Both the position numbers and the translations under genes were made by a program. Below, one piece after another: positions 1 to 6,311 of a stretch of DNA of 11,124 nt. The notes below the pieces were generated by a model, which was not told where the DNA came from, did no database searches, and saw only the letters and a list, made by a program, of their open reading frames with translations. How positions within the stretch are numbered: position 1 is the stretch's first letter; every line of letters starts with the position of its first letter. Origin of the DNA: RFTU01 sp046094505 (GTDB lineage: Bacteria; Pseudomonadota; Gammaproteobacteria; Burkholderiales; Burkholderiaceae_C); the NCBI GenBank assembly GCA_046094505.1, contig JBJTHN010000072.1, positions 1 through 11,124 on the forward strand, written 5' to 3'.

Positions 1-40
1 GTTCGTAGCCAAGTACTCTATCCAACTGAGCTACAGCCGC
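1..40 (-). tRNA. tRNA-Arg (anticodon ACG), 5' part only, cut by the window edge
   Basis: Read on the minus strand from position 40, the sequence gives a 7-nt acceptor strand (GCGGCTG), the T8-A9 pair, a D-arm with GCTC/GAGT stem and AGTTGGATA loop, then the anticodon stem CTTGG and loop CTACGAA. U33 is followed by ACG, so the tRNA decodes CGU and, with inosine at position 34, CGC and CGA. The layout matches the known bacterial tRNA-Arg(ACG) closely. The 3' half, including variable loop, T-arm and acceptor 3' strand, lies outside the window. The gene sits 24 bp downstream of the hemY stop codon on the same strand, so it could receive read-through from the hem operon or use the candidate promoter at 51-78. 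Confidence 0.87.
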
Positions 41-50
41 CGAGCCAACG

Positions 51-78
51 AGCATAGCACAGCTTCATTCCAGTTCAG
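51..78 (-). promoter_or_regulatory. Candidate promoter for the tRNA-Arg gene
   Basis: On the minus strand an extended -10 element, TGC-TATGCT (hexamer at 51-56), lies 10 nt before the first tRNA base. A partial -35, CTGAAC (73-78, 3 of 6 consensus bases), is 16 bp further upstream. This would give a leader of only a few nucleotides, as is usual for tRNA genes. The -35 box overlaps the last codons of hemY. The match is partial and the call rests on spacing as much as on sequence. Confidence 0.38.
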
Positions 79-1339
79 CTGCTTGGCGGAAACAGTTCTG
101 GGCTGTCTGTGCATCGTCCTTGTTCAGGGCCAGCTGCGCCAGGCGGCACCAGGCGTCGCGGCGAACCTCCACGGGCAGTTCGCCGCGCAGGGTTTGCTCC
201 AACAGCGGCTGGGCCTTGCCCCACAGTTGGCGCTCGGCGTACACCGCGGCCGCCAAGGCCTGAACCATGGGCTCACGAGGGTGTGCAGCGGCCAGGGCCT
301 CCACCGAAGCCAGCCACTCGGGCTCGATACCCTTGACCACGCGCCAGACGCTGTGGGCCAACAAGCGCCGCTGCTCTGACTCCAGTGCCGAAGCGCTGTC
401 CCACGCCAGGCGAAGCACCCGGCGGGCCCAGGCGGCATCGCCCAAGGAAGCGGCTCGGCGCACGGCATGCGCCAACACGGCTGCGTCTTGTCGTTCTTCA
501 CGCTCCAGCTCCATCCACCGGCGCTGCAGGCCATCGCCATCGCGGGCGGTGTCCAGCACCGCCATGGCCAAGCTGCGCGCCAATCTCTTGGCTGCATCGG
601 GCTTGAAGGCTTGGTGCTTGGCCAGCTGGCGCACCGCCTTGAGGGCTTCACCGGGTTGATGGGCCATGCGATGGGCCTGCATCCTCAGCCGCTGCGCCTG
701 GAAGCGGCGCGCGGCACCCGGAGGAAGCTGCGCCAGATGCGCCAAAGCCGCCGGCGCGTCGTGGTCGTCCAATGCCCATTCGGCCCGCAACAGGGCCAAG
801 CCCTCGGCTGCCGAAGGCGCGCGCGCATGGGCGTCGCCAGGGTCGCCGGAGGCGGTGGCGCTGTCCATGCAGGCCTGGGCCAATCGGGCCTGCTCGTCGC
901 GGCCCGCGCGGTCTTGCAGCCGGTGCATCGACATGGCGGCCAAGAGGTGGTTGATGGCCTGTGTCTCGGCCTTGCTGCCATGTCCGGTGAGGTCCTGCAC
1001 CAGGTCTTGTGCACGGCGAGCCGCCTTTACGGCTCGCGTGTAGCGCGCGGCGAAGAGTTCCAGCAAGGCTTGGCGCTGCGCCGACTGCAGGGCCTGCTCA
1101 CGCCGCTCGGTGCGCCAAGCCTTGGCCCGAGCGGGCAGGCCCATCAGCCATCGTGTCAAGCGCACGCTCGAAGACAGGCCAATGAAGGCGCCCAGGAGTG
1201 CCAGGATGAAGAAGTTCAGCGAAAGGTCCAGCCGCCAGCCGCGCCAGTAGAACGAGGCCAGGCCATCATTGGCGCCCAGCGTCATGGCCGCCACCACGGC
1301 CACCGCAAACAGCAAGACCAACCACACCACGAGCTTCAT
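65..1339 (-). CDS. hemY: HemY-type protoheme IX biogenesis protein (TPR membrane protein)
   Basis: The 424-residue protein starts with two hydrophobic segments (about residues 3-21 and 41-57) joined by a short loop. A basic stretch and a long alpha-helical, Ala/Leu/Arg-rich region of tetratricopeptide type follow to the C-terminus. This is the architecture of the HemY_N family, an inner-membrane protein coded after hemC, hemD and hemX in many proteobacteria. It is not the protoporphyrinogen oxidase called HemY in Bacillus. The precise role of proteobacterial HemY is not settled; a part in coordinating late tetrapyrrole synthesis has been proposed. The gene is last in the operon, 13 bp after hemX. 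The ATG opens directly into the first membrane helix, which supports this start, although the Shine-Dalgarno sequence is weak. The family call is strong from N-terminus plus context; the TPR part is divergent and could not be assigned repeat by repeat. Confidence 0.9.
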   Translation of the reverse strand: MKLVVWLVLLFAVAVVAAMTLGANDGLASFYWRGWRLDLSLNFFILALLGAFIGLSSSVRLTRWLMGLPARAKAWRTERREQALQSAQRQALLELFAARYTRAVKAARRAQDLVQDLTGHGSKAETQAINHLLAAMSMHRLQDRAGRDEQARLAQACMDSATASGDPGDAHARAPSAAEGLALLRAEWALDDHDAPAALAHLAQLPPGAARRFQAQRLRMQAHRMAHQPGEALKAVRQLAKHQAFKPDAAKRLARSLAMAVLDTARDGDGLQRRWMELEREERQDAAVLAHAVRRAASLGDAAWARRVLRLAWDSASALESEQRRLLAHSVWRVVKGIEPEWLASVEALAAAHPREPMVQALAAAVYAERQLWGKAQPLLEQTLRGELPVEVRRDAWCRLAQLALNKDDAQTAQNCFRQAAELE

Positions 1340-1352
1340 GCGACGGCCCGCA

Positions 1353-2522
1353 TCAACGCAGGGTGTTCACCGCGGCCAGGGCCGCCAGGGTTTCATCAGG
1401 GCGCGGCAGGCTGACCTGGCGCGAGAGCTGGCCCACCTGGCGCAAGAGTTCCAACGTGGATCCCACGCGGCGCGAAGAGGGGTCGAAGTAGCGCTCCAGC
1501 GTGCGCTGCGCGTCCTGCAAATCCGACTGCGCCACATCGAACTGACGCGACAGCAAGGCCAATCGTGCATTGAGCAAACGCAGCTTCAGGTTTTCTCGCA
1601 GAAAGTACTGCTGCTCCGGCGACGACAAGGCCGCCTCGGGGTTGTCGATGCGGGTGATGCGCACAAGGCTGCGCAGCTCGCCCCAGGCCGCGGACAGGCC
1701 CTTGATGCTCCATTGCGTGGCCTCACGCAGCACCTGCTCCCAGGGCTGGGTTTGGGCAGCTGAACCCGGGTTGGCCGGCTTGGTGGCCGGGGCCTGCGGT
1801 GCGCTGGCGCTGCCAGTCGGTGCCGCCGGGCTGGGGGCGGCAGCCGCGCCCAGGCGGGCCATGGCCGTCATGGGCAGGTCATCCACTTGTCTGGTGACTT
1901 CGTCGATCCGAATCACCAGGGTGGCCACATCCACCTGCGAGGCCGCACGCACGCGCTCAAGGTCGCGCAGCACTGCGCGCCGTACGCGTTCCAGCCGGGG
2001 TTGGTTGTGGCGCGCCAGCCGCTCATCGGCCTGGCGCAAAGACGCCACCAACGGCTCCAGAGACCCCGTGAGGGCCGCCTGCTGCTGCGAAATGCGCAGG
2101 GCTGATTCGATGTCGGCCAACAGGTTTTCATCGCGCGAGCGGGTGAGCGACTGGATCAGGTCATCGAGTTGGTTGCGCTGAACAGTGGCTTCGGCCACAC
2201 GAGCCTCCAGCAAGGCCATGCGCGCAGCCGAGTCGCGTGCCGTGTCTTGGGACTGCCGGGCCAGCACCAAGGCTTCGCCTGATTCGCTTTGTGACTGCTG
2301 CTGCCGCGCCACGAGCTGCTGCTCCAAGAGCCGTACCCGCTGCTGCGTCATCCAGGCCAGTGCCAAGGACAGCACCACCGCAAGGCCCACGGCCAGGGCA
2401 GCCCACAGCCACCATCGCGGCCACTGCACCCGTGCACGCAGCCCCTCGGTCTGAACGGCAGGCGCTGCGTGAGGGGCGGCGGAATCGAGGGTTTGCGGGT
2501 CAGGTGTCACGGCGCTGGTCAT
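1353..2522 (-). CDS. hemX: HemX-family membrane protein
   Basis: I place the start at the ATG at 2520-2522, giving 389 residues. An open frame continues about 300 bp upstream, but that part lies inside hemD and codes an unlikely Trp/Arg/Cys-rich sequence. From the chosen start, a polar tail of about 35 residues leads to one transmembrane helix (about 37-57, with a WPRWWLW entry). A long Gln/Arg/Glu-rich, coiled-coil-like region (about 59-215), a Pro/Ala-rich linker (about 225-260) and a helical C-terminal domain (about 260-389) follow. This is the HemX (Pfam HemX) layout: a single-pass inner-membrane protein with a large periplasmic part. Databases often label it uroporphyrin-III C-methyltransferase, but no SAM-binding methyltransferase motif is visible, so I would not assign that activity. 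It overlaps hemD by 23 bp and is followed 13 bp later by hemY. Confidence 0.88.
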   Translation of the reverse strand: MTSAVTPDPQTLDSAAPHAAPAVQTEGLRARVQWPRWWLWAALAVGLAVVLSLALAWMTQQRVRLLEQQLVARQQQSQSESGEALVLARQSQDTARDSAARMALLEARVAEATVQRNQLDDLIQSLTRSRDENLLADIESALRISQQQAALTGSLEPLVASLRQADERLARHNQPRLERVRRAVLRDLERVRAASQVDVATLVIRIDEVTRQVDDLPMTAMARLGAAAAPSPAAPTGSASAPQAPATKPANPGSAAQTQPWEQVLREATQWSIKGLSAAWGELRSLVRITRIDNPEAALSSPEQQYFLRENLKLRLLNARLALLSRQFDVAQSDLQDAQRTLERYFDPSSRRVGSTLELLRQVGQLSRQVSLPRPDETLAALAAVNTLR

Positions 2523-3321
2523 TGTATGCAGCCACCACCGAGCGCAAGTCGGCGCGGCACGGCACCACCTGCGAAAAACCCAGCGCGCGCGCATGCTCCA
2601 CGATGCGCTCATGGGTGGCCAGGCCGCGCGCCTGGGCCGCCCAGCCCGCTGCAAGGGCTTCGGGTGCGTAGGCCTGCACCAGCGGAGCCAGGTGTTCCAA
2701 AGCCTCGCTGCTGGACCACAGCCACAGAGCCTGATGAGGATGGGCCACAGCCCAACGCAAGTGCTGCACCTCCGGCTCCTGCAGCACCGGTGCACCCCGG
2801 CGGTAGGCCACCACCGTGTGCACGCGCGCACCGGCTTGCTGCCAACGCTGTATCAGCCACTCACGCCCGCCATCGCCGCGCACCACCAGAACATCCTGCC
2901 CCGCCCATGCCTGGGTGGCCAAAGCGGGCCACAGGGACTCGGAGTCAAACTGCGGCGCATCGGCCGGGGGCTGCACGATCTGCGATGCGGCCAAGCCCCG
3001 GGCTTCCAAGGCAGCGGCTGTGCCCGGACCAGGCGCCACGGCCCAGGTGTGGGCGGGCCAGGAGCGGGGCTTGCCCGTGCCGGCCGTCGCTGCCGAAGTT
3101 GGTGCGGCATCGAAGAAGCCGGACACCGCGTTGGGGCTGACGAACATCACCGCGCGGCAGCGGGGCAGTTGGGACCAGGCCTGTTCCAGGGCCATCAGGT
3201 CGGTGGCAGAGTCGGCCGCGGCAATCCCCAACAGGGGCACTGCGGCGGCGGGCACGCCAAAGGCCTGCAGCCGCGACACCCAATCCCGGGCCTGTTCGCG
3301 CGGCCGTGTGACCAGCAGCAT
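2500..3321 (-). CDS. hemD: Uroporphyrinogen-III synthase
   Basis: HemD closes and inverts ring D of hydroxymethylbilane to give uroporphyrinogen III, the branch point to heme, siroheme and cobalamin. The 273-residue protein has the usual two-lobed pattern: an N-terminal TRP motif (residues 5-7, start LLVTRPREQA), FVSPNAV at about 60-66, a glycine/proline turn at 97-100, LVVRGDGGRE at about 145-154, then YRR (173-175) and SSSEAL near 203-208. HemD is poorly conserved in general, and these motifs plus the position just after hemC make the call firm. Length is near the usual 240-270. The ATG is 11 bp after the hemC stop with a short AAGG upstream. The last 23 bp overlap the start of hemX in another frame, which suggests coupled translation. 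Confidence 0.95.
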   Translation of the reverse strand: MLLVTRPREQARDWVSRLQAFGVPAAAVPLLGIAAADSATDLMALEQAWSQLPRCRAVMFVSPNAVSGFFDAAPTSAATAGTGKPRSWPAHTWAVAPGPGTAAALEARGLAASQIVQPPADAPQFDSESLWPALATQAWAGQDVLVVRGDGGREWLIQRWQQAGARVHTVVAYRRGAPVLQEPEVQHLRWAVAHPHQALWLWSSSEALEHLAPLVQAYAPEALAAGWAAQARGLATHERIVEHARALGFSQVVPCRADLRSVVAAYNDQRRDT

Positions 3322-3332
3322 GGCCTTGGGCG

Positions 3333-4319
3333 TCAGCCCCCGCGGGCAGCGGCTTGCAGGTAGGCGCGGCCGCCCTGCTCCACCAGGGCTTGAGCCGCCT
3401 GGTTGCCCAGGGCCTCGGCCTCTTGGGCTTGGGTCACCGCGTGTTGCCGGACCACGCGGAGCAAAGGTGCTGCAGGATCACCGGGGTGGCCCAAGGCGGC
3501 GCTGAGCTGGAGCTGCTCACCCACCCAACGGCCATGGGCGGCCAGCGGCATGCTGCAACTGCCACCCAGGGCGCGCGACACCGCGCGTTCGGCATGAACA
3601 GCCAACCAGGTGGGCCGGTGCACCAGCTGTTGCAACACGGCACCCAAGGGCGCGTCGTCGTCTCGAATCTCCAGGCCCAGGGCCCCCTGACCCGCGGCCG
3701 GCAGCATGGCCTCGGTGTCGAACACATCGCGGATGCGCGAAGCCAGGCCCAGGCGCTTGAGGCCCGCAGCGGCCAGCACGATGGCGTCGTACTGGCCCTC
3801 ATCGAGCTTGCGCAGCCGGGTGTCGAGGTTGCCACGCAAAGGCTCGATGCGCAGGTCGGGCCGCAAGGCGCGCAGCATGACCACGCGGCGCAGGCTGGAG
3901 GTGCCCACACAGGCCCCTAGGGGCAGGCTGTGCAGGTTTTCGTAGCGCGGGCTTACGAAGGCGTCTCGCGGGTCTTCACGCTCCATCACGGCGGCCAAGG
4001 CAAAACCCGTGGGCAAGTCCATGGGGACATCCTTGAGGGAATGCACCGCCAGGTCAGCGCGCCGCTCCTGCAGTGCGGTCTCAAGTTCCTTGACGAACAG
4101 GCCCTTGCCGCCCACCTTGCTCAAGGCACGGTCCAGGATTTGGTCGCCTTGGGTGGTCATGCCCAGCAAGGACACGCGCAGGCCAAAACGCGACTGCAGC
4201 ATGGCCTGCACATGCTCGGCCTGCCACATCGCCAGTCGGCTTTCACGGGTGGCAATCACAACGGGGCCCAGCGGGCTGGCCGCTTGCTGGGCGGAGTGGG
4301 GATTACCTGACGAATTCAT
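3333..4319 (-). CDS. hemC: Porphobilinogen deaminase (hydroxymethylbilane synthase)
   Basis: HemC joins four porphobilinogen units into hydroxymethylbilane in the cytoplasm. The 328-residue sequence has the family landmarks: ATRESRLAMWQ at about 23-33, GKGLFVKELE at 71-80, VHSLKDVP with the catalytic Asp at residue 97, GTSSLRR at 139-145, RGNLDTRL at 162-169, and LGGSC with Cys255 as the attachment site of the dipyrromethane cofactor. No key residue is missing. The N-terminus has about 20 residues before the conserved core; no other ATG precedes the core, so the ATG at 4317-4319 is the best start, although no Shine-Dalgarno is visible before it. A GTG at codon 21 is an alternative. It is the first gene of the hemCDXY operon. 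Confidence 0.97.
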   Translation of the reverse strand: MNSSGNPHSAQQAASPLGPVVIATRESRLAMWQAEHVQAMLQSRFGLRVSLLGMTTQGDQILDRALSKVGGKGLFVKELETALQERRADLAVHSLKDVPMDLPTGFALAAVMEREDPRDAFVSPRYENLHSLPLGACVGTSSLRRVVMLRALRPDLRIEPLRGNLDTRLRKLDEGQYDAIVLAAAGLKRLGLASRIRDVFDTEAMLPAAGQGALGLEIRDDDAPLGAVLQQLVHRPTWLAVHAERAVSRALGGSCSMPLAAHGRWVGEQLQLSAALGHPGDPAAPLLRVVRQHAVTQAQEAEALGNQAAQALVEQGGRAYLQAAARGG

Positions 4320-4325
4320 TAGGAC

Positions 4326-4331
4326 ATTATC
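4326..4331 (-). promoter_or_regulatory. Candidate -10 element for the hemCDXY operon
   Basis: On the minus strand GATAAT (5 of 6 consensus bases) lies 6 nt before the hemC ATG. No good -35 hexamer is found at 16-18 bp spacing, where the sequence is near GATCCC. If used, transcription would begin at or within a base or two of the hemC start codon, giving a leaderless message, which fits the missing Shine-Dalgarno. It is the only AT-rich, promoter-like hexamer I see close to the hemC start in the 84-bp gap 4320-4403. Confidence 0.35.
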
Positions 4332-4386
4332 AGGGCCACGGCCGCCAAGGGATCACCAACGTCGGTAAACAACAACTCTTCAGGCC

Positions 4387-4404
4387 GGCACGCGCAGGCG
4401 CGCC
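4387..4404 (-). terminator. Candidate hairpin after the substrate-binding protein gene
   Basis: Starting at the last base of the TAG stop codon, the minus strand reads GGCGCGC-CTGC-GCGTGCC. This folds into a 7-bp stem (one G-U pair) with a 4-nt loop. No T-tract follows immediately; a T-rich stretch (GTTGTTGTTT) begins some 15 nt later. It could end the upstream transcript before hemC, but as an intrinsic terminator it is imperfect. Confidence 0.35.
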
Positions 4405-5990
4405 TAACGCGTGCCCACGTTGAACCACTTGAGCTCCACGTTGTTGTCGGCCTTGTGGGCGGGCGTGACGTGGGCGCGCACTGCCCAGGGAATCATCTGG
4501 CGGTGCAGCGGGATCACCACGATGTCGTCCCGGTAGGCCTGCAGCGCGGCCTTCACCAGCGCTTCGCGCTTGACCGGGTCGCCCTCCACGCTGGACTTGC
4601 CGGCCAGTTCATCGGCCTTGTCGTTGCGATAGTTGCCGTAGTTGTAGGCCCCGATGCCGCCGGCTGCGCGGTTGCGGTACAGCGGCGTCATGGAGGTTTC
4701 CGCATCGGTGATGGCCCCGCCCCAGCCCAACATATAGGCGCTGGTGTCGAGCTTTTCGATCTTGGGGAAGTAGGTGGTGCGCGGCATGGCGTTGACTCGC
4801 ACCTTGATCTTCAGCTGCGCCCACATGCCGGCCAAAGCGATGCAGATCTCTTCGTCGTTGATGTAGCGATTGTTGGGGCAGTCCAGCGTGAACTCAAAGC
4901 CATCGGCGTAACCGGCTTCGGCCATGAGCGCTCGTGCGGCCTTGAGGTCGTAGGGCTGGCGCTTTTCCAGTTCGGGGTCGTTGTAGGCCCCCAGGGGCGA
5001 GGGCGTGATGGCGCCAGTGGGCACACTCAGGCCGTTCATCAGCTTGGTGCGCATCGTCTCGATGTCGATGGCCTGGTACATCGCGCGCCGCACGCGCAGG
5101 TCCTTGAAGGGGTTCTTGCCCTTGACGCTGCTGTACAGCAGTTCATCGCGCGCCTGGTCCAGTCCTATGAACACCACTCGGTTCTCCGAGCCATCCACCA
5201 CCTTCACGCCAGCGGTGTTGCGCAGCCGCGCGATGTCGCGCGGCGCAGGGTCGTGCACGAAGTCCAATTCGCCACTGACCAGCGCGGCCAAGCGCGTGGC
5301 GTCGTTGGTGATGGGCGTGAACACCGACTCCTGCACATTGCCTTCGAAACGGCCCCAATAGTTGGGGTTGCGTTTGTGCACGGTGCGAACCCCAGGCTGG
5401 CGCTGCACGAGCATGTAGGGCCCGGTTCCATTGGCGTTGAGCGAGGCGTAGCTCTCCTCACGGTTCTTGAAGTCCAAGGGGCGCGTGACCTTGTGCTTCT
5501 CGCTCCAGGCCTTGCTCATGATGGGCAGGGTTTCCAGGTGTTGCAGGAAGATGGGGTTGACCTGTTTCAGCCGGAACTCCACCGTGAAGTCGTCGATCCT
5601 GACCGGCTCGCCACAGGCCAGCGCATAGGCGTTGAGCTGCGAGGTGGGCGCCTGCGCGCGCTTGATGGAGAACACCACATCGTCGGCGGTGAAGGGCGTG
5701 CCGTCGTGGAACTTCACGCCGGTGCGCAGCTTGAAGCGCCACAGGGTGGGCGACACCGATTGCCAACTGCTGGCCAGGCCCGGCACCAGTTGCAACTGCC
5801 GGTCGCGCGAGAGCAACCGCTCGTACACCTGGGCGTTGATGGTGTTGGTCATCAGCTCATTCTGGGAATGGGGGTCCATGGTGAGGGGGTCACCACTGCT
5901 CGCCCAGCGCAGGGTTTGAGCGTGGGCGGCCCCACCCAGCCCCAGGCAAAGGGCCAGCGTCCAAAGTGCAGCAGGAAGTCGGAGCATCAT
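4404..5990 (-). CDS. ABC transporter substrate-binding protein, family 5 (peptide/nickel/opine type), exported
   Basis: The 528-residue protein begins with a classical signal peptide (about residues 1-24, cleavage after AHA and before QT). Cys15 lies in LALC, which is a poor lipobox, so a soluble periplasmic protein is more likely than a lipoprotein. The mature part has the SBP_bac_5 pattern: DPHSQNE at 39-45, then WRFKLRTGVKFHDGTPF at about 84-100 followed by TADDVVFS, NGTGPYML at 187-194, RNPNYWG at 207-213, and DLRVRRAMYQAID at 297-309. Such proteins capture oligopeptides, dipeptides, nickel chelates, heme or similar ligands for an ABC importer. The ligand cannot be read from sequence. No permease or ATPase gene is in the window, so this is an orphan binding protein here. 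It lies 39 bp after copZ on the same strand and could be co-transcribed with it. The start has no clear Shine-Dalgarno, and codons 1 and 2 are both ATG. Confidence 0.92.
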   Translation of the reverse strand: MMLRLPAALWTLALCLGLGGAAHAQTLRWASSGDPLTMDPHSQNELMTNTINAQVYERLLSRDRQLQLVPGLASSWQSVSPTLWRFKLRTGVKFHDGTPFTADDVVFSIKRAQAPTSQLNAYALACGEPVRIDDFTVEFRLKQVNPIFLQHLETLPIMSKAWSEKHKVTRPLDFKNREESYASLNANGTGPYMLVQRQPGVRTVHKRNPNYWGRFEGNVQESVFTPITNDATRLAALVSGELDFVHDPAPRDIARLRNTAGVKVVDGSENRVVFIGLDQARDELLYSSVKGKNPFKDLRVRRAMYQAIDIETMRTKLMNGLSVPTGAITPSPLGAYNDPELEKRQPYDLKAARALMAEAGYADGFEFTLDCPNNRYINDEEICIALAGMWAQLKIKVRVNAMPRTTYFPKIEKLDTSAYMLGWGGAITDAETSMTPLYRNRAAGGIGAYNYGNYRNDKADELAGKSSVEGDPVKREALVKAALQAYRDDIVVIPLHRQMIPWAVRAHVTPAHKADNNVELKWFNVGTR

Positions 5991-6029
5991 GGCAAGGTCT
6001 GGTGAAGTTTGAGCAAGGTCAAGAAGGCA

Positions 6030-6224
6030 TCAGGCAGCGGCGGGGTAGCCTTCTGCTTCCAATGCTTGGCGCAAGGTCTGTTCGTCGGCTTGGGTGTCAA
6101 AGCGGGCCGTGTGGGTGGCCAAATCGGTCTGCACCTGGGCTTGTGGGTCCAGGCGGCAGACCACTTCGGTCACGGTGCGCACACAATGGCCGCAGGTCAT
6201 GTCGGGAAGGTGCAGTTCAATCAT
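6030..6224 (-). CDS. copZ: CopZ-like heavy-metal-associated (HMA) copper chaperone
   Basis: A 64-residue stand-alone HMA domain. The metal-binding loop is MTCGHC with Cys11 and Cys14; the rest fits the beta-alpha-beta-beta-alpha-beta fold and ends GYPAAA. An extra Cys23 follows in the first helix. Proteins of this type bind Cu(I) in the cytoplasm and pass it to a CopA ATPase, which is coded just across the divergent intergenic region. I chose the ATG at 6222-6224 because a GAGG lies 9 nt upstream. A GTG five codons earlier (6237-6239) would place that GAGG inside the gene and leaves no ribosome site before it. Mercury (MerP-like) or another soft metal is possible, but the CPC-type ATPase neighbour favours copper. 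Confidence 0.9.
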   Translation of the reverse strand: MIELHLPDMTCGHCVRTVTEVVCRLDPQAQVQTDLATHTARFDTQADEQTLRQALEAEGYPAAA

Positions 6225-6311
6225 GGCAAGAATCCTCACAAGCCCGGGCCAAGCGTACCCGCAGCTTCTGCCCAGTCTAGTTCAGCAGCGGCGGCCTGCC
6301 CACTGCGCACC
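6225..6311. promoter_or_regulatory. Divergent copZ/copA intergenic region
   Basis: These 87 bp must hold the copA promoter and probably the copZ promoter. The sequence has the copZ ribosome site on the minus strand (GAGG at 6234-6237). On the minus strand TAGACT and TACGCT, 16 bp apart, form a weak promoter-like pair. A GCCCGGGC palindrome lies near 6242-6249. I do not see a clear CueR/MerR-type dyad (ACCTTCC or CCTTGCC with its inverted copy over a 19-bp spacer) here. No strong Shine-Dalgarno precedes copA. Confidence 0.4.

Noticed and set aside
467..1414. Plus-strand open frame (315 codons) opposite hemY
   Set aside because: Antisense shadow of hemY with low-complexity Gln/Arg/Gly-rich translation and no family resemblance.
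2523..2831. Upstream extension of the hemX frame
   Set aside because: It lies wholly within hemD and codes a Trp/Arg/Cys-rich stretch unlike HemX; the ATG at 2520-2522 gives the normal HemX N-terminus.
4371..4404. Hairpin after the binding-protein gene as a full intrinsic terminator
   Set aside because: The T-rich stretch is too far from the stem to be convincing; kept only as a low-confidence candidate.
4455..6005. Long plus-strand open frame (516 codons) opposite the binding-protein gene
   Set aside because: It is the antisense shadow of a well-supported gene in high-GC DNA; its His/Gly/Val-rich composition has no recognisable domain.
6017..6022. TTGACC as a -35 box for the binding-protein gene
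   Set aside because: No -10-like hexamer is found 16-19 bp downstream; the sequence there is GACCTTGC.
6009..6311. Upstream extension of the copA frame
   Set aside because: It overlaps copZ on the other strand and is not protein-like; the HMA domain begins 11 residues after the ATG at 6312.
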